A program made the translations under genes and the position numbers. Below, in pieces: positions 37,383 to 49,017 of a DNA stretch of 64,000 bases. The notes under the pieces were generated by a model. The model was not told where the DNA came from and ran no database searches. It saw only the letters and a list, made by a program, of their open reading frames with translations. Source of the stretch: Coffea arabica (Eukaryota; Streptophyta; Magnoliopsida; Gentianales; Rubiaceae); contig NC_092327.1 of NCBI RefSeq assembly GCF_036785885.1, forward strand, positions 17,502,001-17,566,000, in the 5' to 3' direction. Positions within the stretch are counted from its first letter, which is position 1, and every line of letters begins with the position of its first letter.

Positions 37383-37778
37383 GTATGCTTCCACTCTTTC
37401 TAAACTTTATCCTAACATTAGAATAGGTATGCTTTCAGTCTTTCTAAACTTTATTATACAAAAGGGAAAAAAAAGAATAAATAGCATTTTAAGCTCCGGT
37501 AATTTCTGTAGTGTATTCACAAAGTTCGAAGACAGGTGTGGAAAGCAAATAATATGGCAAAGAAGCCTCCACGTTGCAACCTAACAAGTACGGACGACGA
37601 AAGGGAATAATTCTAGAAAAGGAAGTGATGACCTATAACCGTGGTTTGGACATTGGAAATGTAGCGTACTGCACAAGCTGAAAATGCATTGGGGTGAAAC
37701 GGAATTAACATAAATATAATGGGCTAAGGAGTAAAAATAAACCCGTTAACTTTATTAAAACAACCCCAATTTTCAACT

Positions 37779-38280
37779 CTTTCGTCCATAATAACAACGG
37801 AGTACCCATTTTCCTTGAATACAAATGTTAGTGATCGCACAATATCATATTCAAATGCATTTTTGAATAAAGAGCCAACTCTTTATGGCTTTCCTGCACT
37901 ACAACTAAAGATTAAATCCATTTTGAGGACCATTATTATATTCAAACGGGTGTCTCAGTTTAAAAGTTTCAGCTCCCATTGGCTTTCTTCCATTACAACA
38001 ACATAATACCCAAGGTGCCATAAAGACAGACTGATTTATCGGATAAAATGAAATTAAATCCGTTGATGAGTAAAAGACCAGCTCTTTGTGCCTTTCAACC
38101 ATTACAGTGACAGAGTACCCAACGTGCCTTAAATACAAATGTTGGGTTATGGGATAAAATTTAGTTAAAACGGTTGTCTTATAAACGACCAGCTCTTTAC
38201 GGCTTTCGTCCATCAAACAGTCAGGAGAACCCAATTTCCTTGAATACAAAATTATTTATCGGAAAGCATAAAAATTAACA
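37779..38280 (+). repeat. Array of ~105-bp repeat, forward, five diverged units
   Basis: Units carry ACCAGCTCTTTATGGCTTTC, then CCATTAYAACAACAGAGTACC, then TTATTTATCGGATAAAAT-like words. They start near 37,779, 37,876, 37,970, 38,070 and 38,188. The same unit occurs at 43.6-44.1, 59.99-60.55 and 63.24-63.69 kb (forward) and at 55.57-56.50 and 62.7 kb (reverse). It lies about 1 kb before the MULE transposase gene. Confidence 0.75.
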
Positions 38281-39348
38281 CGCCGGTATCAGTTCTGTTG
38301 TATAAAACATCGAAGACGAAGCGTAAGAAGTACTAAACAAAGCCACGCTGGGGCCACTGAAGAGGAAGCGTATTAGGTACTAAACACACAGCCATGTTGG
38401 GGCCCGCAGTGATGCGTGTGTTTGAAGACAGGTGGTGAGGTCGGAATCGAAGGCAAAAATTTGGTAAAGAAGAAGTAAAGGCGGAATAGACAGAGGTGGT
38501 GTCTACTGGCGTAAATTCAGGCGCAGGCGGTGACGGTAGATATATCTGAGGAAGGCCCTTCCGAAGCTGTGGTGACAGAATGCAGCGGCGTGGAACAGAA
38601 GCAGAGAAATCAAAGGTGAGTACTTTTGTTCATAACTTTGAAAAATGGAGTAAAATAACGAGTAAAACACCTGTACGTCTAGTAGGGTGATTTCTACAGT
38701 TCTTGTAAGAGGCAATGATAGAGGAATAAGGAATACGAAATACGGGGTGTAAGACCCTGCGTCTTCGAACAAAGATGAAAGGAAACCAGGAAATTATCGC
38801 AGTTTATTTGTGCACCGAGCTTTGTGTACGTACATAGGAAATGTTGGTCCTCTAATTTGTATTAAATTGTGTAAAGGAAATTAAGCAGAAATGAGTGAAG
38901 ACGTGAAGAAGACGTTGTAACAGGACTAAAGTCTTAAAACAGAGTGATTTGGATGGCTGTGTGGACATCGATAATGGCCCCGTACTGCATTACGAATGCT
39001 TATGTGAAAAGAATTAAAGAAACACACAGTAGAGGTTGAGTTTGTGGGTGTTAATGAAAATGCGTGTCGATCGTGGTATTTTGTGCTAAAGGTTGATATA
39101 ATTGCATCAGCTACACTTATAAAAACTGTGTATATGAATGTTAGAGTAATGTTTATCGTCTGCATTTTGTGAAAGTTGTGAGGTAAAGTATGGTTTGTTA
39201 ACTGAAATGATCGTGTATATATGTTTTGTTCCATTAGTAGACGATCAGTATTTATGTTACAAACGAAAGCATATGCGGAGGTTGAAAAAAAAATGTTAAG
39301 CGACCATGGTTAGAAAAAACATTGAACAACCACACAGGGGTTGTAACT
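38281..39348. other. Upstream region of the FAR1/MULE gene
   Basis: Mixed composition, no supported gene. It should contain the promoter and 5' UTR of the gene at 39349. Several short upstream ATGs are present. Confidence 0.4.
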
Positions 39349-41895
39349 ATGGGGCAGGATGGGGCGCTTAAAACTCATGACATGGTGCAGGAAACAGAGA
39401 ACGGAAAAATGGGGATGGATGGTTGCGGCAAGTTAAGGTCATTTGACCTTAACCAAGAACCTGAGTGTGACCGAGACACATTCATTGAAGAAAGCGGTAG
39501 TTTAATAGGAGGACACGAAGATGAGGAGGCAGATGAATTGGTGGGCGCAATAGGCGTGGATGACGTAATGAAATTAACATTTGACACGGAAGAAGAAATT
39601 GGAGAATTCTATAATTTGTATGCGAAACTAAGCGGATTTGGGATTCATAAAAGTAATGCCAAACGAGATGCAGATGGCATTTCAAGATTTAGAAAATGGG
39701 TATGTTGCTGTGAAGGTTATAGGAATGAAAAGTGGTTTAATTATGAAGACCGGAAAAGAGAAGCAAAACCAATCACAAGAACCGGGTGTGGGGCTTGCTT
39801 TCGCGTGAAATATGACATAGAATCGGTAAAGTATGTGGTGACACGTTTCATTATGGAGCACAATCACCCGCTAGCATCAGAGGCAAGTGTGCAACACATT
39901 AGGTCGCATAGAAAAGTGAGCGATGCAGAATATGCACAGGCAAAAAGTCTAAAGTTGGTTGGGGCCAGAATATGCCAGATAATGAAACATTTTGTTATCA
40001 AAGCCGGAGGATATAGTAACGTGGGATTTTGCATTAAGGATCTGTACAACCGAATGGACGAAGAACGTAAAAAAAATATTTTTAATGGCGATGCAGAAGG
40101 GGCACTTGGGTTCTTGGCAGTGAAGAAGGATGCCGATGACATGTTCTTTTATAAATATCATGTAGATAACGAAGGTAGATTGGCAAGGTTGTTTTGGGCA
40201 AATTCTAAATCTCGTGCGGACTTCAGTGTATTTGGGGATGTATTGGTGTTTGATACAACATACAAAACAAATAAATACCGCAAGCCACTAGTTGTACTTG
40301 CAGGGGTAAACAACCATTTGAACAGTATTATTTTTGGCTGTGCACTGCTATCAGATGAGAGGATTGAAACATATGAATTGGTGCTAAGTACATTTGTAGA
40401 GGCTATGAAAGGTAAAAAGCCAGTAGCAGTGATGACAGATGGGGACAGTGCAATGCGAAGAGCCATAAAGAATCTTCTCCCGGATGCTTGTCATAGGCTA
40501 TGTTCGTGGCACTTGCATAGAAATGCACGGAGCAATATTCGCTGCGAGGAATTTAATAACAGGTTGTATAACCTGATGGCGAGAAAGTGTAGCACTCTTG
40601 AGTTTGAGAATCGGTGGGCTAGGATAGTTAATGAATGTGGGGTGGTAGAGAATGAGTGGGTGAAGAAGTTGTACCCTAGGAGAAGGTTATGTGCAGAGAC
40701 CTATTTAAGCGGCCATTTTTTCGCAGGTATGAGAAGTACTCAAAGGTGTGAGAAAATGAATGCTTTTTTGAATGAGTACTTGAATGAAAAAATGGGACTA
40801 TATGAATTCGTTAGAAGTTTTGATTTGGCAATAGCATGGCTTCGACATACTAAGAGCAAAGCAATTCACACAAGCGAAAACACAAAATCAATCTTAACCA
40901 CAATCCTGCCCGAATTAGAGGGGAGCGCATCGGAGGTGTTTACAAGGAATGTGTTCTTCATGGTGAGGAAGCATTTGAACAGGTAAAGACTTCTAATTTC
41001 TGAGGGCTGCAGCGAGGAGGGAGGGAGTTGTACATATTATTACTCGAAATATGATGGACACGAAATAAGTTGGAGGGTAGATTATGATAGGTCAATGGAG
41101 AAGCTAATCTGCTCTTGCATGAAATTCGAGTCAAAGGGGATTCCTTGTGCTCACATGTTTCGCGTGATGGTGGTAGAAGTAATGAACAGGATCCCAGAAG
41201 CATGCATTTCGAAGCGGTGGACAAAGGGAGTTTACTGTACTGATAATGGAATGAAAGCATTTATTGCAGACGAACAGCTGACACAAATGGCCAGATATGG
41301 CACTTTAAAGTCCAGCTGTAATACTATGTGTTACTATGCCTCCTACATGGATGATGCGTTTAATGACCTGCAGCAGATGTTTGACAAGCATTCTGTGGAC
41401 CTAAAGGAGAAGTGGATTGACAGGGGATATGGGGGAGACGGATTTGCAATGGATTCAAGAGTGAGGAACGATAGAAGTAGAAGAACATTCGGGCTGTTAG
41501 ATCTCAGGGTGTCCCGGTCTAAAGGTGATCACAAGCATGCAGAAGCAAAGAAGAAAAGTGTGGTCATTGCATGTACTATCGAAATTGCATACGTAGTTAT
41601 ACAATAGTTAATTGATAAAATACATGAAGTGGACAGTGAAGGTAATAATGAAGAAGTGGGTATTTTTCGTTCTTATTATCAACGAACATGCCCATACAAA
41701 AAGAATTCACACAACACAGCAGTTCATGATGATTATATGAAAAATTGTTTGGATGACTCGCTGGAAAAATTATTTGAAATTGGTACGGGTTGGAGCGACT
41801 CAGGCGAATGGAGAGGACAAGCATTTGTACCACAACCATTCGGTAGCGGTGGAAGGGACACAGGTGGCCAACAAAGAAGTTCAGGAGAAAGATGA
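39349..41895 (+). pseudogene. FAR1-type MULE transposase with two in-frame stops
   Basis: This is a Mutator-like transposase of the FAR1/FHY3 class; host FAR1/FHY3 light-signalling factors derive from such proteins. The first ATG in frame is 39349. The FAR1 DNA-binding domain is at about residues 80-170 (EFYNLYAKLSGFGIHKSN, then the EHNHPL metal-binding motif). The DDE core has FDTTYKTNKY (Asp about 302), MTDGD (Asp 364) and CHRLCSWHLHRN. The SWIM zinc finger is C588-x-C590...C600-x-H602. The one frame holds across 849 codons but is broken by TAA (40984-40986, codon 546) and TAG (41605-41607, codon 753), leaving an acidic/Gly-rich tail. Each stop could come from a Gln codon by C-to-T. No intron is needed. 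It is flanked by the ~105-bp repeat, suggesting it belongs to a MULE. Host FAR1-related origin is possible but less likely. Confidence 0.88.
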
Positions 41896-43168
41896 GGCAC
41901 TACTGTTGTGATGCTTCGGTTTACAGTTGCGCAATAAATAAGGCAGGTTTTGGTGAGTAGAGGTGCAAGAGTAGTCTTTCCATGAAACAAGTACGAAATT
42001 GTAGAAGGGGAACGGTTTGTATCTTTCCTTCGCATTAATTTGTTTTGAGCATGAGAAGGCTACAAGGTATTCGTGAATGCGGGGAATGCTGGGTACAAGT
42101 TGTGGTGGTGTTTAAAAAAATTTGATTCCATTACCATTGAAGTGTAAATAATGTAAGTTTGAATGTGTCATGGGCCATTGTAAGCTGTTATGACCACAGC
42201 TACACAAAGGTAGTAAACAGTCATTGTACTGATGCAGTAGCTGTTGGAAAATGGCTTTGTTGTTCTTATTTCACTGCTGTTGCATGTGTAAATCCTATTA
42301 TATATTCTTTTAGGTGTGAAATGCAGAGGTTGAAAGAGATGGTATGGTTGTGCATGGAAGTAGCAGCCGTGACGACAGACAGGTTACAGAGCAACACCGG
42401 CTTGAGGGATTGTCTTTTGTTATGTATCGGTGGGGTGAAGAGTATTCAAGGTTGCTAGGTCTAGATGGGTAAGTCATTGTAGTTCCACCGAAGGGGTGAT
42501 GCACTGAAGGATCACCAGATGCATGACTGTCATGGTTGCGTCGCGTCGTAAGCACTACTGTAGCAAATAGTGCTACTGCACTTGGTTAATAGGAGAGTAA
42601 GTAGTTGACAAATTATTTATTAGATGAACCAAACTTGTTACGGTCCTTTTTTGTAAATAGGAAATTAAGTGGAAGCGTATGTTGCGCAAAATCTCTTCGT
42701 GGGGTAGATGTTTTCCAAAGTGGCTACTTGGGAATCAGCTTCAGTTGCCCAGCTTTTGTAAACTGGTGCCTTACGCTGCTGCTATAAACTGCTTTTACGA
42801 TATGGGCTGTTTGTTCCTCTCCTTGCTATCCTAATCAATGACCGTAAGGCCCAACGTCTTTTCTTTTGCCCATCATTCCATTCAGGTGTAGGAACAGTAA
42901 CTTCTGTTTCTCCCCATCTATTTTCATTGCTCACAATGCTTATGCGTCTCTTCAGTGCACCAATAACAATGGTATTATTAGTTATATGTATTATATATGT
43001 ATATTAATTTATGTAATATAATTAATATTATGAAATATACTAATAATTATACATATTTACTAATAGAAATTATTAATTAGTTCGAGTAACTTTACTAATA
43101 CATTTGTACTAATATATTTAATTAGCCAATAACTATCAATTACGATATAGTTTGTAATATATTTATTA
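41896..43168. other. Downstream of the MULE transposase; AT-rich tract at the end
   Basis: Short open stretches exist but none is recognised. From about 42,970 to 43,165 the sequence is nearly pure A/T, into which the element at 43169 is inserted. Confidence 0.4.
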
Positions 43169-44138
43169 GGGATAATTTAAGAAACCTCCCCTGAGGTTTC
43201 TGACACTTTCACTGGCACCCCCTGAGGTTCTCAAAATTTGACTGACCTCCCTTGCCTTTGAGTTATTGGGTCCCTTAGCTGACATCATGAAGGCCAAAAT
43301 TACAAATATATGGTATGAAGTTGGAATTTATTACTGATGTTGGGGTTTATTATTACCGTTTAGTTGGAGAAAAAGGCATCTACAGTGATTAATGAAGCCT
43401 AGCAACAATAATACAAACTTAGAGAGTAATACATGAAGTAAAGCTGGATTAGGGAGTAAGGCACCATTTTTGTGCCATTATTGTGGCAGCTGTTTCAGTT
43501 AAAAATGTTTTTAAGTAAAATTCAAAAAATGGTACAGTAATTTCTTATGAAAAAAAAAAGTAGTAGGTTATCTACGTAATATAAATCAAAAATAGTTTAA
43601 AAAGGAAATATCCCATAAAGTACCAACTTTTTATGGCTTTTCTGTATTACATGAATGAAGTACCACGTTTTGTATGAACATTTTATTATAAATCATTTAA
43701 TTTATGTTAAATACATAAATATTTGCAAATAAAATTCAAAAGCCATTACAGAAACATCTTTACGAAAGGAAAACTAGCATTTTTTGAATTATTTAATATA
43801 AATGAAATATTTTAAAGTGAACAAAAAAAATTGTCCATAATATACCGGTTCTTTATGAGTTTCTTCCATTATATAAATTAAGTACTAGCTATTTAAGAGT
43901 ACTTGACTTCGAAATAGAAGCGCAACTTTGAAATACGCTATTTTAATTTTAGTAAATTTGTTTATATATGAAAAATTGGTTAACTAGCGCAGTGAATTCA
44001 AACCCTGCTTATGTATCGGATAAAAAAAGTACTCCAGGTCTGCACTAAAACACCAGCTCTTTATGCCTTTTCTCCATAAATTATCCGTTTTCCCATTTTT
44101 CCATAAGCTAATTCAGGGGATGTTTCTGAAATTATCCC
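43169..44138. mobile_element. Small TIR element containing the ~105-bp repeat
   Basis: The left end is GGGATAATTTAAGAAACCTC; the right end, reversed, is GGGATAATTTCAGAAACATC, a near-perfect inverted repeat. TTA lies on both flanks (43166-43168 and 44139-44141). Inside, three forward units with CTTTTTATGGC/CAGCTCTTTATGCC words lie at about 43,620, 43,840 and 44,070. No coding sequence. TTA duplications fit PIF/Harbinger, but the family is uncertain because the AT-rich right flank also resembles that at 63,756. Confidence 0.6.
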
Positions 44139-45247
44139 TTACAATATATATGTGTATGTAAGATTAATAATTTATATAATAATAAATATGTTTATTATTA
44201 TGCATATAAGTTTGCAAAATGATTAAATTTAATATCTTATATACGTTATAACTGTGTAAAATATTAGTTAATTAGTATTTATATATATTATGTAATTATA
44301 GATAGATATTTATAATTTCTTTGAGGGGGTTTACTCTCGGAAAAATGTGCAGTAGGAGCTTAGTCTTGGAACTTTGCAGAGGAAGTTGTTGAAGTGAAAG
44401 AAAAAGGGAAATGTGTCTTGTGCCCAAAGTAACGAAACAGAGTTGAACACGATTAATTTTTTTTACAGCATTTGTACATTTCCATTGGAGTACAATATTT
44501 CACGTAACTTGTTTGCACACGATTAATGAATTTCTTATTAATTATAACAATTATGCAATGTCCGCGTCATGTACGTAATCTAAATGCCTATGAACTATAG
44601 AAAAAATTCCACATGTTTACTGACACTCCATCCGAACAACTTTGATACACCAGTTTTTTTCGGTGATATAGTTTAACAAAAATTGGTATACCTTGTTGGA
44701 ACAATCCACTTAGGTAGCAATGCTTTGTCAGCCTCCCTCACACTAATTACTGTACAATTGTGTGGAAATTTGAACTCATATTCTTGCGTTGGAGTTGCAT
44801 TCATACAAAAGGCTTTTCTGTCATGATATAAATAAGTTCAAAAAATGTAATGCATTAAATGTGATAGATTTATAGTAACAACAACTTCCATTTAAATTGT
44901 TTTGTTGTAAATATTTAATTTCACTGCAAACTTCCATTGCAGGTGAAGAAAAATCTGGGACAGACGAAAAATAAGAACAGGACTATAAATTAGTTGTGGG
45001 AAATTTACGGTGACAAATTTTCTATCAAAGCAGTTAAACGGTACAAATTTAGACAAACAAGTTCAACGTTACCAATTATCTGTCAACTGTTAACCTTTTT
45101 CGTGTTCAAGTTTAAAATTGTATTAGAATTACACAACACACGTGACGATTGCTCACAGCTTGGCTTTGTTGGTGGGGACTCCCAACTAGTTTGCATACTC
45201 ATTCCTCCGGTTACACAACCTTGTTTGCGGTTATGGGCCATGGGTGC
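44139..45247. other. Intergenic, AT-rich
   Basis: An AT-rich tract to about 44,320, then sequence without any recognised gene. It includes the 3' flank of the plant mobile domain gene. Confidence 0.4.
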
Positions 45248-47226
45248 TCAGTCTTTGGCATTATGAATTCCCTGACATTCGTGAGCTTTGCCTCTACCAA
45301 GCTCATCCGTAAATGTCTGCGTCTCGGCACTTGTGTTCGGACGCTTAGAAACACAGGATTCCCGGCCACCAATTCCACCGCGAAGGCAGCGTTTCCCTGT
45401 CCCCTTTTGGAGCTTCAATGTACTTTCCAAAATTACCTGTATTTGATGTAGCCTTTGGTCCACCACTTGTGAGTTGTCCGACACATTGGATGCGAAACGA
45501 AATATTTCTGCACTTTTTTCTAAGACTTTCTTTCTCAGACCCATGCACTGAACAAGCAGGTCCTCGTACCAGTGTCTAGGCACCTAAGCGGAAACAACAC
45601 AGATGGTTGTATTAATTTTACACAAATTGCTCAAATTAAATGGCGGGTGAAGTACAGGGCGAAGAATGCCATACCACATCACCAACAGCACATGGAAGAG
45701 GCAACCCTATTACATCGCCACCAACTCTGTGAATGCCCTCTTCCTCCAGTGATCCATCAGTTTGTATGCACAACATAGACCAGGGAGGGTAATTAATTGG
45801 ATGTTTCAGTGACGGTGTTGTAGCCTCACTTAGTGGCAACTGGTCATATATATGAATTACACACTCCTTCCCACTGGGTGGCAACGTGGAGAAAGTCATT
45901 GGTTTCATTAGCCTGTTGCGCACAAACTCGTCATACGTAGCATATGGAAGGGGATCTGGGTATAGGCTTGCAATGGGCAGTCCATGAAGCACATCATGTA
46001 GCCTGTTTTCCGAAATTGTATCAGTGCTGTACATATCTGATGGCCGATGGGGAGGTTGCTTTGCATATACACCTGCCTAATAACCCTCTCGCCCAGGTAG
46101 TAAAATCTTCCCATGGGGCCATCCAAAAGCAATCTCGTTGCAGTTAGTTCCTTGGATTTGAGATACCAACTCGGCAATGCCATTGCAGGGAAGGGCAGCC
46201 AGTTGACCTATGACACACAATTAACAAGCGATGTAACATTGGTTTGTTAAACAGGCGGAACAAATTCATAACAACTGTTAACACTTAGTCGATAGAAACT
46301 ATTGGATGCTCTAAGTACGGGAACTAACGTTTTCCGGGTTAATGGTGTCAATTGCACGGTGAAAATGTTCGACCGTAAACGGTGATTGTCGGTTGGCTCT
46401 ATTACACGAGCGCCATCGCCACATTCTGGGCAATACGTCCCTCTCGTCCTGTTTCAGTTTATACGGACTTATCTGAAGAATTTCATAAGTCCACACCTAC
46501 ACGTGGTCGTACAAATTATGTCCACTGTTCGAGATGAACACTAACTGCCAAAAAAGTTTATGTAACGGAACATGAAAATGTCGAATTGACACAAAGTGAA
46601 GGCAATTCTGGACTTACCTCCCAAACGAAGCTGTAGCCGCCAAGTCTTTTCGTCAGGCGTCGGGAGACGGCGGACATAAATCTGTACAAGGTTGCCATCC
46701 CCGCCCCTCCCCAATTATAATCCCCTATACGATCTACGTCCTCCAGCGCAGGCAGACAGCACAGGTGAATTGTTTCGGCCGTGTTGCTAAGTAAAGTGCG
46801 TCCAAGCATGTATAGAAAGAAAGCTCTAGTCAGATGTGCTAGCTGGACGTCGTCGTTCTCGTCAATCGCCTTGTCTTTGTAGAATGACAATATATCGGTA
46901 ACTCTGATGGCACCGCCAGAAGCAAAAGCTGGCACCCAACCCAATTGCTCCTTGATGTAATTGGCATTTTCCCTAACATTGTAATCCCACGAAATAGGCA
47001 AGCCGCCCACTGCAACACCGGTTATACAGGTGAAGTCCAAGGGTGTCAGTGTCATCTCTTCGAAAAGCAAGTGGAAGGAGTTTGTTGAGTCCCACCATCG
47101 CTCCGCAAGTGCGACAGGCAACTTCCTATCTCTATCGGCCACGGGCAAGTGGCTCAGAAAATCCCCAAACCCAGCACTAACAACTTTCGCGGTCACCTTA
47201 TGAGGCAGCTTCTTCCACCACTCCAT
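45248..47226 (-). pseudogene. Plant mobile domain (PMD/MAIL-type) gene, one frameshift
   Basis: PMD proteins occur in plant transposons and as host nuclear MAIN/MAIL1 proteins that silence transposons and hold meristems. Four exons are read: 47226-46618, 46496-46329, 46207-45675 and 45583-45248, with GT/AG introns in phase 0. Exon 1 has the PMD core (WWKKLPHKV, LAERWWDSTNSFHLLFEEMT, LTPLDFTCITGVAVGGLP). Exon 2 begins VWTYEILQISP. Exon 3 has the late-domain LGERVIRQVYMQ motif. Exon 4 encodes a basic tail after VPRHWYEDLL. In exon 3 the frame changes at a CTCCCC run near 46,051-46,056, consistent with one lost base; the later frame runs on cleanly to the exon 3 donor. The true start may lie in an unidentified exon further right, since the frame is open upstream of this ATG. 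It sits opposite to, and about 3.4 kb from, the MULE transposase. Confidence 0.78.
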
Positions 47227-48490
47227 AATTTCGACTGACGACCCTCTAGGATAAATTGAATAGACTTCCTGTGCATTAATGTAGAACCAAGTCAGCCATT
47301 TATATATATGTATAAACCAAATGAGGACTTAGGGCAAAATAAGCACAAGTAATTGTCGACATTGATTCTGCAACGTTTACCCCCTGTGTAAGGAAAATGT
47401 GTGGTATGTGGCTTTTCCGATCAACCAGCAGGTCTTGCGAGTGTTCTTCATCACGCGGTGGCCGGTAGCGATGGAGCCTGCCCATCGCACGGCTGTTGGA
47501 GTTGGATTTTGGACGAATATTGTGACGGCGCAGCTTATCACAAAATCCCTGTCGCCCCACCCGCGATTATGAACAGCTTTGCCGTTAAGTGTTGCGGCCT
47601 TGTAGGTGCGTAGGCGTCTTTTTCGCGAGAAATTTGAATAGTTAGACATTTTGGACGGCTGTGGCCAGGTTGGGCGTGCAATGCCCTTGTACCTTCTAAA
47701 TAGGGTTGCAAATTGGAAATATGTGTTACAGTGACGGTCGACGCGTGTGCTAAGCATGTTTTCATTGGCCTTTACATACATACCCTTTTCAGTTTTACTT
47801 GGACGACTAAGGAAACAGTATTGTGGTCAACCTGCGCGTCGTAAGCAATTAAATGTCTCCGAACATATCATTATAGCAAGGGGGGAAATTGGATTAGAAA
47901 AGATGAAAAAATTTGAATTTAAAAACACAAACCGCAATTTAGGGACATTAACAACTAAAATTGAAAAGCACCTGTAATGGATGGTCCGGACGATAAACGA
48001 ATACGAGTTACCACAACTCCAATGACACTACTATGTTGACACGGGTTAATATTTCAAATCAAAATAACATTCGACATATATTCATATATTGTGGTACAAA
48101 ATAATAAACATATCTATACTAACACTTTTTGAAGAAGAGATGCTTAATATTTCGGAAAAAAAGTAATCTAGAATCGTGTACATGGTAACAGAAATTTTAA
48201 TGCATTTAAGGAGACAGTTGGCATGGGTGGTAAGATGAAAAGCATTTCTTAAATAATTCAATGCATCAATATTGGACAGAACATATTATGTTAAGGTCCA
48301 TATATAAAAAACCTATAATAAAAAACAAGAATCTCAAGTTCTCAACCAATTCATTTTGTTCCCTTTTAAAAAAAAAATTCATTCTCCTATCTTGTGCTCC
48401 TAAAATTGTTGAATGCATGTACTTTACCATTTTTTACAAATTTTAACGTCGTATTTTTAAAAAAATCTCCGCAATATGTGTTTTTAGACT
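47227..48490. other. Upstream of the PMD gene
   Basis: Overlapping open stretches occur on both strands at 47,300-47,780 (GC-richer than the surroundings). They could hold a first exon of the PMD gene, but no family match or splice pair can be defended. From 47,800 the sequence is AT-rich. Confidence 0.3.
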
Positions 48491-49017
48491 TCTTACAAAT
48501 ATTCAAAATCACAATCATCTATATCGTATCCCTTCAATCCCCTTTATTTTTTATTCCCGTTTCCATCCATCCCTGTAACCCATACTTTTTTGGCAATCTT
48601 TCCTGTCACTCTTCAACTTCTCACCATTTTGTTCCCTCCCTCCTCCGCTTATACCTAACCTCTAAATTCATGTCGCTGCGACCCCGTACATTTAACTTTA
48701 TGTATCATAATAAAATTAAAAAATTATTACAATGTCATGAATTATTAGTATGTCAGAATGAAAATGAAAAACTAATAACACAGTATAATATCCTCAAGTA
48801 CTACAATATATATATATACATGGCTTTATTGTTATGTATATACTGTAGCAATCCATATTTTTACATATGAAGACAGATATAACAATACATAAAATAATCA
48901 CTGCTACCAAAATTCACCTTGTACCATTTGGGTTTTCCACTCTCATTACAATCTAATATCAAATTTGGGTCAGATATATAAAAATTAAGTTGTATTTTAG
49001 GGTTAACATGTTTTATA

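Noticed and set aside
40981..41012. A ~30-bp intron removing the first stop of the MULE transposase
   Set aside because: GTAAAG...CTGCAG is possible in form, but far shorter than plant introns; the frame is continuous apart from the stop, so a Gln-to-stop change is simpler.
47300..47781. First exon of the PMD gene
   Set aside because: Open frames exist, but no donor/acceptor pair and no domain match could be defended.
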